In this document: positions 57,442 to 64,000 of the stretch, one piece after another | Position numbering within the stretch: position 1 is the first letter of the stretch | How the letters are laid out: each line of letters starts with the position of its first letter | DNA from: Sphingobium sp. AS12 | Lineage (GTDB): Bacteria; Pseudomonadota; Alphaproteobacteria; Sphingomonadales; Sphingomonadaceae | Direction of reading: 5' to 3' | DNA: 64,000 bases | NCBI RefSeq assembly: GCF_019097845.1 | Contig: NZ_JAHRGM010000085.1 | Location: 115,657-179,656 of the forward strand | Translations under genes and position numbers: made by a program | Notes under the pieces: model-generated | The model's input: only the letters and a program-made list of their open reading frames with translations | Told to the model about the DNA's origin: nothing | Database searches by the model: none

Positions 57442-58577
57442 TGGAGCGTTTCCCAACCATGATCCTTGCCCTGCATCCGATCCGCTTCCTGACGCTGCTG
57501 GCGCTGGCCGTGCTGGCGTCTTTCGCCGTTCCCGCTCAGGCGGAGCGGGTCAAGGATCTGGGGACGTTCCAGGGCGTGCGCCCCAACCAGTTGACAGGCT
57601 ATGGCATCGTCGTGGGTCTGGCCGGCACTGGCGACGACAGTCTGCAATATGCGACCGAGGGCATGAAGGGCGTCGTTTCGCGCTTTGGCCTGACGCTGCC
57701 GCAGGGGATCAATCCCGCGCTCAAGAACGCGGCGGCCGTGCTGGTCACCGCTGACCTGCCCGCTTTTTCCAAGCCCGGCCAGCGACTGGACATCACCGTG
57801 TCGGCGCTGGGCAAGGCCAAGTCGCTGCGCGGCGGCACGCTGATCCTGACCCCGCTCCGCGGCGCGGACAATGAAATCTACGCCATGGCGCAGGGCAATC
57901 TGGCCGTTGGCGGCCTGGGCGTGTCCGGCGCCGATGGCAGCCAGGTGTCGGTCAATATTCCCTCTGCCGGGCGCATCCCCGGCGGCGCTACGGTGGAGCG
58001 TGCGGTCGCGACCGGCTTCGATACCGCGCCGACGCTGACCTTCAACCTCGCCGAAGCCGACCTCACCACCGCGCTGCGCGTAGCGGACGGAATCAACCGT
58101 GCCTTTGGCGATCGCCGCGCCCGCGCCATGGACGCTGTATCGGTGACGATCGATGCCATTCCGGGGGCGGAGGACCGCATCCTGATGATGGGCATGATCG
58201 AGAATATCGAGATTTCGCCGGCCGATGCGCCCGCCAAGGTCATCGTCAACGCGCGCACCGGCACCGTCGTCATCAACGGTGCGGTCCGCATCCATCCCGC
58301 CGCCGTCGCCCATGGGAAATTGACCGTTAGCGTCAATGAAAGCCCGCGCATCGTCCAGCCCGCGCCGTTCAGCCGGGGCGAGACGGCGCAGGAAGAGTCG
58401 AGCAACATCAGCATCGACGAGCAGAAAAAACCTATGGTTAATTTTAAAGGTGGGGCGTCGCTGGCCGATATAGTCAAGGCGGTCAACGCCATCGGTGCAT
58501 CTCCTGCCGATATGGTCGCGATCCTTGAAGCCCTCAAACAAGCGGGCGCGATGAAAGCCGAATTGGTGGTATTGTGA
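57441..58577 (+). CDS. flgI: Flagellar P-ring protein FlgI
   Basis: A 378-residue periplasmic ring protein. A Sec signal (FLTLLALAVLASFAVPAQA) precedes ERVKDLGTFQGVRPNQLTGY, and GIVVGLAGTGDDS follows. The C-terminal NFKGGASLADIVKAVNAIGA plus SPADMVAILEALKQAGAM is the FlgI end. It needs FlgA for assembly. The ATG overlaps the flgH stop (TGATG). Met at 57459 is an alternative start. Confidence 0.96.
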   Translation: MERFPTMILALHPIRFLTLLALAVLASFAVPAQAERVKDLGTFQGVRPNQLTGYGIVVGLAGTGDDSLQYATEGMKGVVSRFGLTLPQGINPALKNAAAVLVTADLPAFSKPGQRLDITVSALGKAKSLRGGTLILTPLRGADNEIYAMAQGNLAVGGLGVSGADGSQVSVNIPSAGRIPGGATVERAVATGFDTAPTLTFNLAEADLTTALRVADGINRAFGDRRARAMDAVSVTIDAIPGAEDRILMMGMIENIEISPADAPAKVIVNARTGTVVINGAVRIHPAAVAHGKLTVSVNESPRIVQPAPFSRGETAQEESSNISIDEQKKPMVNFKGGASLADIVKAVNAIGASPADMVAILEALKQAGAMKAELVVL

Positions 58578-58888
58578 TGCAGGTTAGCTCGACATCCTCC
58601 GCGACCGTCCCGTCCGGCGCAGCGCCCGCGAACAAGGCCAGTCTGGAAAAGACCGCGCAGCAGTTCGAGGCGATATTTCTGCGCCAGATGATCGGCGCGA
58701 TGCGATCGGCCAGCCTTGCCGAGGGCATTTCCGATTCCAGCGCGACCGAGCAATTTCAGTCGATGGCCGATTCCCGCACCGCCGACGCCATGGCGAGCGG
58801 CAACAGCATGGGGATCGCCCAACTGTTGATCAAACAGTTCGGCGCGAAACCTGCCCCTGACGCACCCACTGGGACAAGCGCGCCATGA
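58577..58888 (+). CDS. flgJ: Rod-binding protein FlgJ, single-domain form
   Basis: A 103-residue protein equal to the N-terminal rod-binding half of FlgJ: LEKTAQQFEAIFLRQMIGAM, then GISDSSATEQFQSMADSRTA and the helix MASGNSMGIAQLLIKQF. The peptidoglycan hydrolase half found in gammaproteobacteria is absent. A separate lytic transglycosylase (48950-49768) may fill that role. ATG 58577 overlaps the flgI stop; flgK overlaps its end by 4 bp. Confidence 0.93.
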   Translation: MQVSSTSSATVPSGAAPANKASLEKTAQQFEAIFLRQMIGAMRSASLAEGISDSSATEQFQSMADSRTADAMASGNSMGIAQLLIKQFGAKPAPDAPTGTSAP

Positions 58889-60222
58889 GCGACCTGTTCA
58901 TCATCGGGGCGTCCGGCACCCGCGCCTATCGCACCGCGATGGCGGCGATTGGCGAGAATATCGCCAATGCCAGCACCGACGGCTATGCCCGCCGGTCCGT
59001 GACGACCGCGGAATCCGGCGCGTCCACCGCCACCATGGCCATGTATGTGTCGAAGGGGAATTTCGGCGGCACGCAGGTGGTGAGCATCAATCGCGGCACC
59101 GACCCCTATCTGGATGCGACCGTGCGGATGACCGGCATGGCGCTGGGCAGTTCGACCGCGCGGCTGCGCTGGCTGAGCGATGCTGAAAATGCGCTCAACG
59201 ACACCGGCACCGGCATTGGCGCGCTGATGACGGGCATGTTCCAGAATATGGAGAAGCTGGCCGCCAGCCCGTCCGACACATCCTTGCGGGTGACGACACT
59301 CGACAGCATCAGCCGCGTCGCGCAGGCCTTTAACCAGACGGCGGCCGATCTGAAAGCGGTATCGGAGGGGATCGCGACCGAGGCGGATGCATCGGTCAGC
59401 ACGATCAACCGCTCGCTTGAATCGCTGGCCGATATCAACAACAGCCTGTTGCGCGCGCAGCCGGGCACCTCTGCCTATGCGCAGTTGCTCGACAGCCGCG
59501 ACGCCGCCTTGCAGGACCTGACCGAAAATCTGAACGTCACGATCAGCTTTGGCGCGCATGACAGTGCGCAGATCAGCTTTGACGGGCAGACGCTGGTGCA
59601 GGGCGATGCCGCCACCAGCCTGGCAGTAGCCAGCAATGCCGACGGCACGCTGAACCTGACGCTGGCCGGTGGCACCGCGCTGGCGACACCGGCCAATGGC
59701 ACGCTGGGCGGCCTGTTTTCCGCCGCCGATACGGTGGCTGACCGCCGCGCAAGCCTGGACACGATTGCCGGGAAGTTCGTCACCGACATGAACGCCTGGC
59801 ACGCGCAGGGCGTGACCGATGCCGGGGGTGCGGGTGCGCCTTTATTGTCCTATGGCGGCGGCGCGGCCAGCGTTGCGGCGCTGATCACCGATCCGGCGGA
59901 GCTGGCCACCAAATCGGCCAACGGAACGCTCAACGGCAATCTGCTGACCGTCACATCCACCCTGCGCGGTAATGGCAGCGTCGAACAGGACTGGACCGCG
60001 CTGATCGCCACCCATGGCAATCTGCTGGCGGCGGCCAAGGCGGACAACACCACCTCGCAAAGCCGCAGCGACCAGGCCGTCGCCGCGCGCGAAGCGGTGA
60101 GCGGGGTCGATCTCGACATGGAAGCCGCCGACCTTCTGCGCATCCAGCAGGCCTATTCGGCCAGCGCCAAGATTTTGCAGGTCGCCAAGGAAACCGTCGA
60201 TTCCATCCTTCAGATTCTCTGA
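58885..60222 (+). CDS. flgK: Hook-filament junction protein FlgK
   Basis: A 445-residue hook-associated protein 1. The N terminus AYRTAMAAIGENIANASTDG followed by YARRSV and the C-terminal SGVDLDMEAADLLRIQQAYS, ASAKILQVAKETVDSILQIL are the FlgK ends. The middle is Ala/Thr-rich. It joins hook and filament with FlgL. It overlaps flgJ by 4 bp and is followed by flgL after 19 bp. No separate FliA promoter was seen. Confidence 0.96.
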   Translation: MSDLFIIGASGTRAYRTAMAAIGENIANASTDGYARRSVTTAESGASTATMAMYVSKGNFGGTQVVSINRGTDPYLDATVRMTGMALGSSTARLRWLSDAENALNDTGTGIGALMTGMFQNMEKLAASPSDTSLRVTTLDSISRVAQAFNQTAADLKAVSEGIATEADASVSTINRSLESLADINNSLLRAQPGTSAYAQLLDSRDAALQDLTENLNVTISFGAHDSAQISFDGQTLVQGDAATSLAVASNADGTLNLTLAGGTALATPANGTLGGLFSAADTVADRRASLDTIAGKFVTDMNAWHAQGVTDAGGAGAPLLSYGGGAASVAALITDPAELATKSANGTLNGNLLTVTSTLRGNGSVEQDWTALIATHGNLLAAAKADNTTSQSRSDQAVAAREAVSGVDLDMEAADLLRIQQAYSASAKILQVAKETVDSILQIL

Positions 60223-60241
60223 GCCGCGAAAGGGCTGAGCC

Positions 60242-61087
60242 ATGGTAGGTATCACCAACAAGATCATGCTCGCCGAGATCCGCCGGCAACAGCAATTGTC
60301 GCAGAATATCGTCGATGGGCAGACCGCCATTTCCACCGGTATCACGCTCAACAAGCCGTCGGACGACGCGCTTGCGTGGGTGCAACTGTCCGACGTGGGC
60401 CGGGCGCAGGCGCAGCAGTCCGCGTGGCAGACCAATATCAGCTATGGCAAGACCCGCGCCGCCAATGCCGAAGCCAATCTGGACGAGGTCAACAATCTGT
60501 TGACCCGCGCGCAGGAACTGGTGTCGTCATCCCGCAACGGATCGGTCAACGATACCAGCCGCGTCGCGATCTACGAGGAAATGTCGACCATCCGCGTGAC
60601 CATCAGCGAACTGCTGAACCAGACGGACTATCAGGGCGTGTCGGTTTTCGACGATCAACAGAGCGTGCTGGTGCCAGTCAGCCGCGGCCTCAACCTGGCC
60701 GTGGTTGCAACGAGACAGGAAGTTTCCGAAGGGATCGACGTCAACGGCACGCCGATGTCGATCGACGACATGCTGGGTCAGAGCATCGCCGCCCTGCAAA
60801 GCGGGGATGACGATGCGGTTGCGGCGAGCCTGGACGCGATGAAGATCGGGCAAAACCATATCACGGTGGAACTGGCGCGGCAGGGCGTGCGCAGCAACCG
60901 GCTGGATGTGGTCGGCGACCGGCTGACCGACATCGACCTGGACCTGACCGAACGGCGCTCTGCGCTCGAATCGACGGACCTGACCGAAGTCATATCCAAT
61001 GTGAAGGCGCAGTTGATGCAGCTGGAGGCCGCGCAATCGGCCTTTGCCCGGATCAACCAGCAGACTTTGTTCGACCTGATCAGCTGA
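60242..61087 (+). CDS. flgL: Hook-filament junction protein FlgL
   Basis: A 281-residue hook-associated protein 3, flagellin-like at both ends: IRRQQQLSQNIVDGQTAIST..NKPSDDALAWVQLSDVGRAQ at the N terminus and LEAAQSAFARINQQTLFDLI at the C terminus. The Ala/Gln-rich N-terminal helix and length fit FlgL better than flagellin. It closes the flg run. motA follows 125 bp later behind its own FliA promoter. Confidence 0.94.
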   Translation: MVGITNKIMLAEIRRQQQLSQNIVDGQTAISTGITLNKPSDDALAWVQLSDVGRAQAQQSAWQTNISYGKTRAANAEANLDEVNNLLTRAQELVSSSRNGSVNDTSRVAIYEEMSTIRVTISELLNQTDYQGVSVFDDQQSVLVPVSRGLNLAVVATRQEVSEGIDVNGTPMSIDDMLGQSIAALQSGDDDAVAASLDAMKIGQNHITVELARQGVRSNRLDVVGDRLTDIDLDLTERRSALESTDLTEVISNVKAQLMQLEAAQSAFARINQQTLFDLIS

Positions 61088-61111
61088 TCTGACGAAAATA
61101 AATCGTCGTCC

Positions 61112-61138
61112 TAAACCGGACGCTAACCAGTCCGTATT
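61112..61138 (+). promoter_or_regulatory. Sigma-28 (FliA) promoter of motA-motB
   Basis: CTAAA, 15 bases, TCCGTATT; same spacing and a near-identical -10 to the site before the 153-aa gene. It lies 74 bases before the motA ATG. Confidence 0.65.
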
Positions 61139-61212
61139 AACCACATGACAGGCGCCCCTGGTGGCGCCGCCGGGGCTTACCGCTTCCGGGTGCTTATATC
61201 GGGGATAGTTTC

Positions 61213-62076
61213 ATGTTCGCTGCCATTGGACTGGTCGTCCTGCTTGTCATGGTGTTCGGCGGCTTTGCCTTCACCGGCGGCGATCTTGGCCCGGTGCTTC
61301 ATGCCCTGCCCCATGAAATGCTTATCATCGGCGGCGCGGCCGTCGGCGCGCTCATCATCGGCAATAGCGGATCGGACCTCAAGGCGCTGGGCGGTGGCCT
61401 GGGCAAGGTGTTCAAGGGCGCCAAATATAAGAAGCAGGATTTTCTGGACTGCATCTTTCTGGTGTCAAAGCTCATGAAAACGCTGCGGGTCGAAGGGCCG
61501 GTGGCGCTGGAGCCGCATATCGAGGACCCTTCTACCTCCACCATCTTCACCGAATATCCCAAGCTGATGAAGGACAAGGCGCTGGTCCACCTGATCAGCG
61601 ATACGCTGCGTCTGGTCGTCATCTCGTCCGGCACGCTCGATCCCCACGCGGTGGAAGAGGTGATGGACAACAGCCTCAAGACTCATCACCACGAAGCGAT
61701 CAAGCCGGCGGACAATCTGCAAGGCCTGGCCGACGCGCTGCCCGCGCTCGGCATCGTCGCGGCAGTGCTGGGCGTGGTCAAGACGATGGGGTCGATCGAC
61801 CAGCCGCCCGCGATTTTGGGTGCGATGATCGGTTCGGCGCTGGTCGGCACCTTCCTGGGCATCTTGCTCGCCTATGGCATGGTCAATCCCTTCGCCAACC
61901 GCTGCCGCAGCGTGATCGAGGCGGACGGGGCGATCTATCATGTCGTCAAGCAGATCATCGTCGCATCGCTCCACGGCCACCCGCAGCCGCTGGTGATCGA
62001 GGCGGCCCGTTCCGGCCTGACCCATGCCAACCAGCCCGGCTTTGCCGAAGTGTTTGACGGTATGCGGGGCAAATAA
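61213..62076 (+). CDS. motA: Flagellar motor stator protein MotA
   Basis: A 287-residue stator channel subunit with four membrane helices. PHEMLIIGGAAVGALIIGNS is the second helix region; the charged cytoplasmic loop follows (EVMDNSLKTHHHEAIKPADN), and ADALPALGIVAAVLGVVKTM plus ILGAMIGSALVGTFLGILLA form helices 3 and 4. This is the long, proton-type MotA. motB starts 3 bp after the stop. Confidence 0.97.
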   Translation: MFAAIGLVVLLVMVFGGFAFTGGDLGPVLHALPHEMLIIGGAAVGALIIGNSGSDLKALGGGLGKVFKGAKYKKQDFLDCIFLVSKLMKTLRVEGPVALEPHIEDPSTSTIFTEYPKLMKDKALVHLISDTLRLVVISSGTLDPHAVEEVMDNSLKTHHHEAIKPADNLQGLADALPALGIVAAVLGVVKTMGSIDQPPAILGAMIGSALVGTFLGILLAYGMVNPFANRCRSVIEADGAIYHVVKQIIVASLHGHPQPLVIEAARSGLTHANQPGFAEVFDGMRGK

Positions 62077-62079
62077 GCC

Positions 62080-63132
62080 ATGGCAGAAAAAAAGCGCGGC
62101 GCGAACGAGCCTGAACCCCGGCCGATCATCGTCAAGAAGATCATCGTCGACGGCCATGGCGGCCATCATGGCGGCGCATGGAAAGTCGCCTATGCCGATT
62201 TCGTGACGGCGATGATGGCGTTTTTCCTGCTGATGTGGCTGCTGGGTGCGACCACCGAAAAGCAGCGCAAGGGGCTGGCCGACTATTTCACGCCAACTTT
62301 GGTGCAGACCAAGGAAAATTCGGCCGGTTCGACTGGCATGTTCGGTGGCGACAGCATGATGGCGAAGGAAAATTACCCGACGACCGGTGGTCAGGGCAGT
62401 CTGGCCATTACCATTCCGCGCGATGCCAGCGGCACGAAGGACCAGGGCGGCAAGGCGATGAAAGCCGCCGACCGGCAGAAATTTGAATCGATCAAGAAGG
62501 ATCTGGAAGCGCGCATGGCGCGGCAGAAGGGGATGGCGAAGCTGCGCAAGAATGTGCGCTTCACCGAAACCCGCGAAGGGCTGCGCATCGACCTGATCGA
62601 CGAGGCGGATTTCGCGATGTTTGCGATGGGCACCGACCGGCTGGTGCCGCAGGCCCGCGCGCTGATCAGCGAAGTCGCGTCCGTGCTGCAGACCATGCCC
62701 AACCCACTGATCGTGCGCGGCCATACCGATGGCCTGCCCTATGCGTCGGGCCGGACCATGAACAACTGGCTGCTGTCATCGACGCGCGCCGAATCGACGC
62801 GCAAGGCGCTGGCCGACAGCGGCATCGGCAATGCCCGCTTCGCCCGGATCGAAGGGGTCGCCGACCGCGAACCCTTTATCAAGAACGACGCCTATGATCC
62901 GCGCAACCGGCGCATGTCGATCATCCTGGGCTGGACCCGCGGTGGCAACAGCGCCGACGACGAGGATATGGACGCGGAAACCAAGGCCGCGATCAGGGAA
63001 CGCGACGACCCGGCCCGCGTGGCGAAAAAGGCGGCACAAAGCCTGGACATGGGCGGCACCGGCCTGCCCGGCGGCGCCGCGCTGCTGAACCCGACAGCGC
63101 CGGGACCTTCGGGCAAGCCGGGGAAGCATTGA
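62080..63132 (+). CDS. motB: Flagellar motor stator protein MotB
   Basis: A 350-residue stator protein. Its helix carries the ion-binding Asp in VAYADFVTAMMAFFLLMWLL near residue 45; a long linker with a normal plug region follows, then an OmpA-type domain with IVRGHTDGLPYASGRTMNNW followed by LLSSTRAESTRKAL that binds peptidoglycan. The C-terminal ~70 residues are charged, then low-complexity. It is coupled to motA. Confidence 0.97.
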   Translation: MAEKKRGANEPEPRPIIVKKIIVDGHGGHHGGAWKVAYADFVTAMMAFFLLMWLLGATTEKQRKGLADYFTPTLVQTKENSAGSTGMFGGDSMMAKENYPTTGGQGSLAITIPRDASGTKDQGGKAMKAADRQKFESIKKDLEARMARQKGMAKLRKNVRFTETREGLRIDLIDEADFAMFAMGTDRLVPQARALISEVASVLQTMPNPLIVRGHTDGLPYASGRTMNNWLLSSTRAESTRKALADSGIGNARFARIEGVADREPFIKNDAYDPRNRRMSIILGWTRGGNSADDEDMDAETKAAIRERDDPARVAKKAAQSLDMGGTGLPGGAALLNPTAPGPSGKPGKH

Positions 63133-63225
63133 GGATGGTTGGGTAACGCGAGGGGTGGGGAGCGAACTGTCTGGTGTCAGTCGAACACGAATGGAAAGCG
63201 GACCTAATTCTGCTAATGTGCAGGC

Positions 63226-63639
63226 ATGAGCATAGTTCACACATCAACCGCCACTCTTGGCTTCTATGGCGACGATCTCGATCCTGACGAAATTACGACT
63301 TGTCTCGGCGTTTCACCTACAATCGCCGTGCGGAAGGACGGCTCTTGGTTGACGAGCCAAGGAACCGAAAAGACGGCAAAAACCGGATCATGGCGCTTGG
63401 AAGTCGATCGGTGTGAGCCAGCCGACCTTGATGCCCAGATAAGGCAACTTTTATCATTCTCGCCGAACGCTCCCGAAATATGGCAATCATTGGCAGCGCT
63501 CTACCGTGGTCAGATATTTGTGGGGCTTTTCCTAAATAGCGGCAATGAGGGGCTGACCCTCCAGCCAGACACGCTTACTATGATTAGTGAGCGGGGATTG
63601 ACCCTTGACCTCGACATTTATGGGCATGAGCCCGATTGA
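63226..63639 (+). CDS. DUF4279 family protein
   Basis: A 137-residue protein of unknown function. GFYGDDLDPDEITTCLGVSP, the KDGSWLTSQGTEKTAKTGSW segment and GQIFVGLFLNSGNEGLTLQP follow the DUF4279 pattern, often found near mobile genes or immunity genes. Its base composition is visibly less GC-rich than the flagellar genes, suggesting later gain. It lies 93 bp after motB. The next small gene overlaps its 3' end. Confidence 0.75.
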   Translation: MSIVHTSTATLGFYGDDLDPDEITTCLGVSPTIAVRKDGSWLTSQGTEKTAKTGSWRLEVDRCEPADLDAQIRQLLSFSPNAPEIWQSLAALYRGQIFVGLFLNSGNEGLTLQPDTLTMISERGLTLDLDIYGHEPD

Positions 63640-63820
63640 AGGATGGTGGGTGGCTATGGACGATGAAGGTGAACGAGCCACAGCACTTTTGGCCGGGAAG
63701 ACCGTGAAGCACATCCGTCGCTTCCGAGAGCAGGAAGTCGTTATCGAGTTTGAGGACGGATCGCGATTTTTTGCGGATAGTCCTGCTCCGCTCGAATTGT
63801 CGATCACCATATCAGATTAA
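63620..63820 (+). CDS. Small hypothetical protein
   Basis: A protein of at most 66 residues with a conserved-looking core LLAGKTVKHIRRFREQEVVI followed by EFEDGSRFFADS, a beta-hairpin-like pattern. No family is named. Its frame overlaps the end of the DUF4279 gene by 20 bp; an internal ATG at 63656 with a GGTGGGTGG upstream would avoid the overlap and may be the true start. Low GC like its neighbour. Confidence 0.5.
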   Translation: MGMSPIEGWWVAMDDEGERATALLAGKTVKHIRRFREQEVVIEFEDGSRFFADSPAPLELSITISD

Positions 63821-63879
63821 TTTGGATCGATCGTCCGCTATCAAGACGCTTCCACGCCCTCTCGAATAACGAGAAATGG

Positions 63880-64000
63880 TCCAGACTGTGTGAAAACGCG
63901 GCGGATATGGTATGATGCCCTAACGCTTTGGGGGATCATATGGGTCGCTTCATTTCTGGCGCTGATCGCAAGCAGACGACGTTATTTCCACCCTGTGTAG
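63880..64000 (+). mobile_element. Left end of an IS1182-like insertion sequence (runs off window)
   Basis: The transposase start at 63940 is preceded by ~60 bases that look like an IS end: CCAGACTGTGTGAAAACGCG at 63881-63900 resembles a terminal inverted repeat. The right end, partner repeat and target duplication lie outside the window, so the exact boundary is uncertain. Confidence 0.5.
63940..64000 (+). CDS. IS1182-like transposase, N-terminal 20 codons
   Basis: The frame from ATG 63940 reads MGRFISGADRKQTTLFPPCV and remains open at the window edge; the final base starts the next codon. This opening is characteristic of IS1182/IS5-related DDE transposases (G-R-F-x-x-G-x-D-R-x-Q-x-x-L-F/L-P). 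GGGG lies 9 bases upstream. Only the first 20 residues can be judged, so activity is unknown. Confidence 0.6.
   Translation, partial: MGRFISGADRKQTTLFPPCV

Noticed and set aside
63998..64000. Apparent TAG stop ending the transposase fragment
   Set aside because: The bases are GTA plus the first base of the next codon in the transposase frame, so the gene is cut by the window, not stopped.

Overview
The window reads as a chromosomal segment of a high-GC alphaproteobacterium, most likely a sphingomonad (Sphingobium/Sphingomonas-like). This is inferred from gene content and protein flavour (CpdR-type receiver, petABC order, opgGH beside flagellar genes, FlbD-like regulator, very high GC) and from short dispersed palindromes of a kind familiar in that order. 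No database search was possible, so the genus is an inference.

Layout. (1) 1-23140 is a housekeeping half: the 3' end of rnd, small envelope/hypothetical genes, a TerC membrane protein, class I fructose-bisphosphatase, an acyltransferase-SGNH fusion, N-formylglutamate amidohydrolase, a CpdR-like receiver, a dicarboxylate symporter, tRNA-Val(GAC), an MTA/SAH-nucleosidase-like protein, a P-loop kinase-like protein, apt, the bc1 operon petABC, trmL-hemF-GNAT, lipB, queC-queE, hslO and argD-argF. (2) 23378-41142 (minus strand) is a nearly uninterrupted flagellar run: flbD-like regulator, fliE F G H I J K L M N O P Q R, flhB, a GT87 family glycosyltransferase, an unrecognised 153-aa gene, fliD and fliS. 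(3) 41477-45948 (plus) carries flagellin and then opgG-opgH for periplasmic glucans. (4) 46059-52533 (minus) carries fliA (sigma-28), flhA, a lytic transglycosylase, a flgN-like gene, flgM, flgA and a PomA/MotB-like second stator pair. (5) 52801-63132 (plus) carries flgBCDEFGHIJKL, motA and motB. (6) 63226-64000 is visibly less GC-rich and holds a DUF4279 gene, a small hypothetical gene and the first 20 codons of an IS1182-like transposase running off the window.

How the genes work together. The promoters read by eye describe a flagellar cascade. Three sites fit the sigma-54 consensus TGGCACG-N4-TTGC exactly (before flgA, flgB and flgG), and a fourth (before the transglycosylase-flhA-fliA operon) keeps the GG/GC core at the right spacing. 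The sigma-54 activator is the FlbD-like protein encoded in the window; clusters of CGGCAA/TTGCCG half-sites in front of flbD and flgB look like its binding sites. The fliA product then reads late promoters of the form CTAAA-N15-KCCGTWNT, found upstream of flagellin, fliD-fliS, motA and the 153-aa orphan gene, with a weaker match upstream of flgM. FlgM would hold FliA back until the hook is finished.

Most notable: a putative late-flagellar orphan gene and a GT87 glycosyltransferase inside the flagellar run; a second, PomAB-like stator with a very short MotB; a FlgH without any cysteine, so it cannot be a classic lipoprotein; dispersed palindromes between operons and inside one operon, with one translated into the N terminus of FliP; and a hairpin covering the fliM ribosome binding site.
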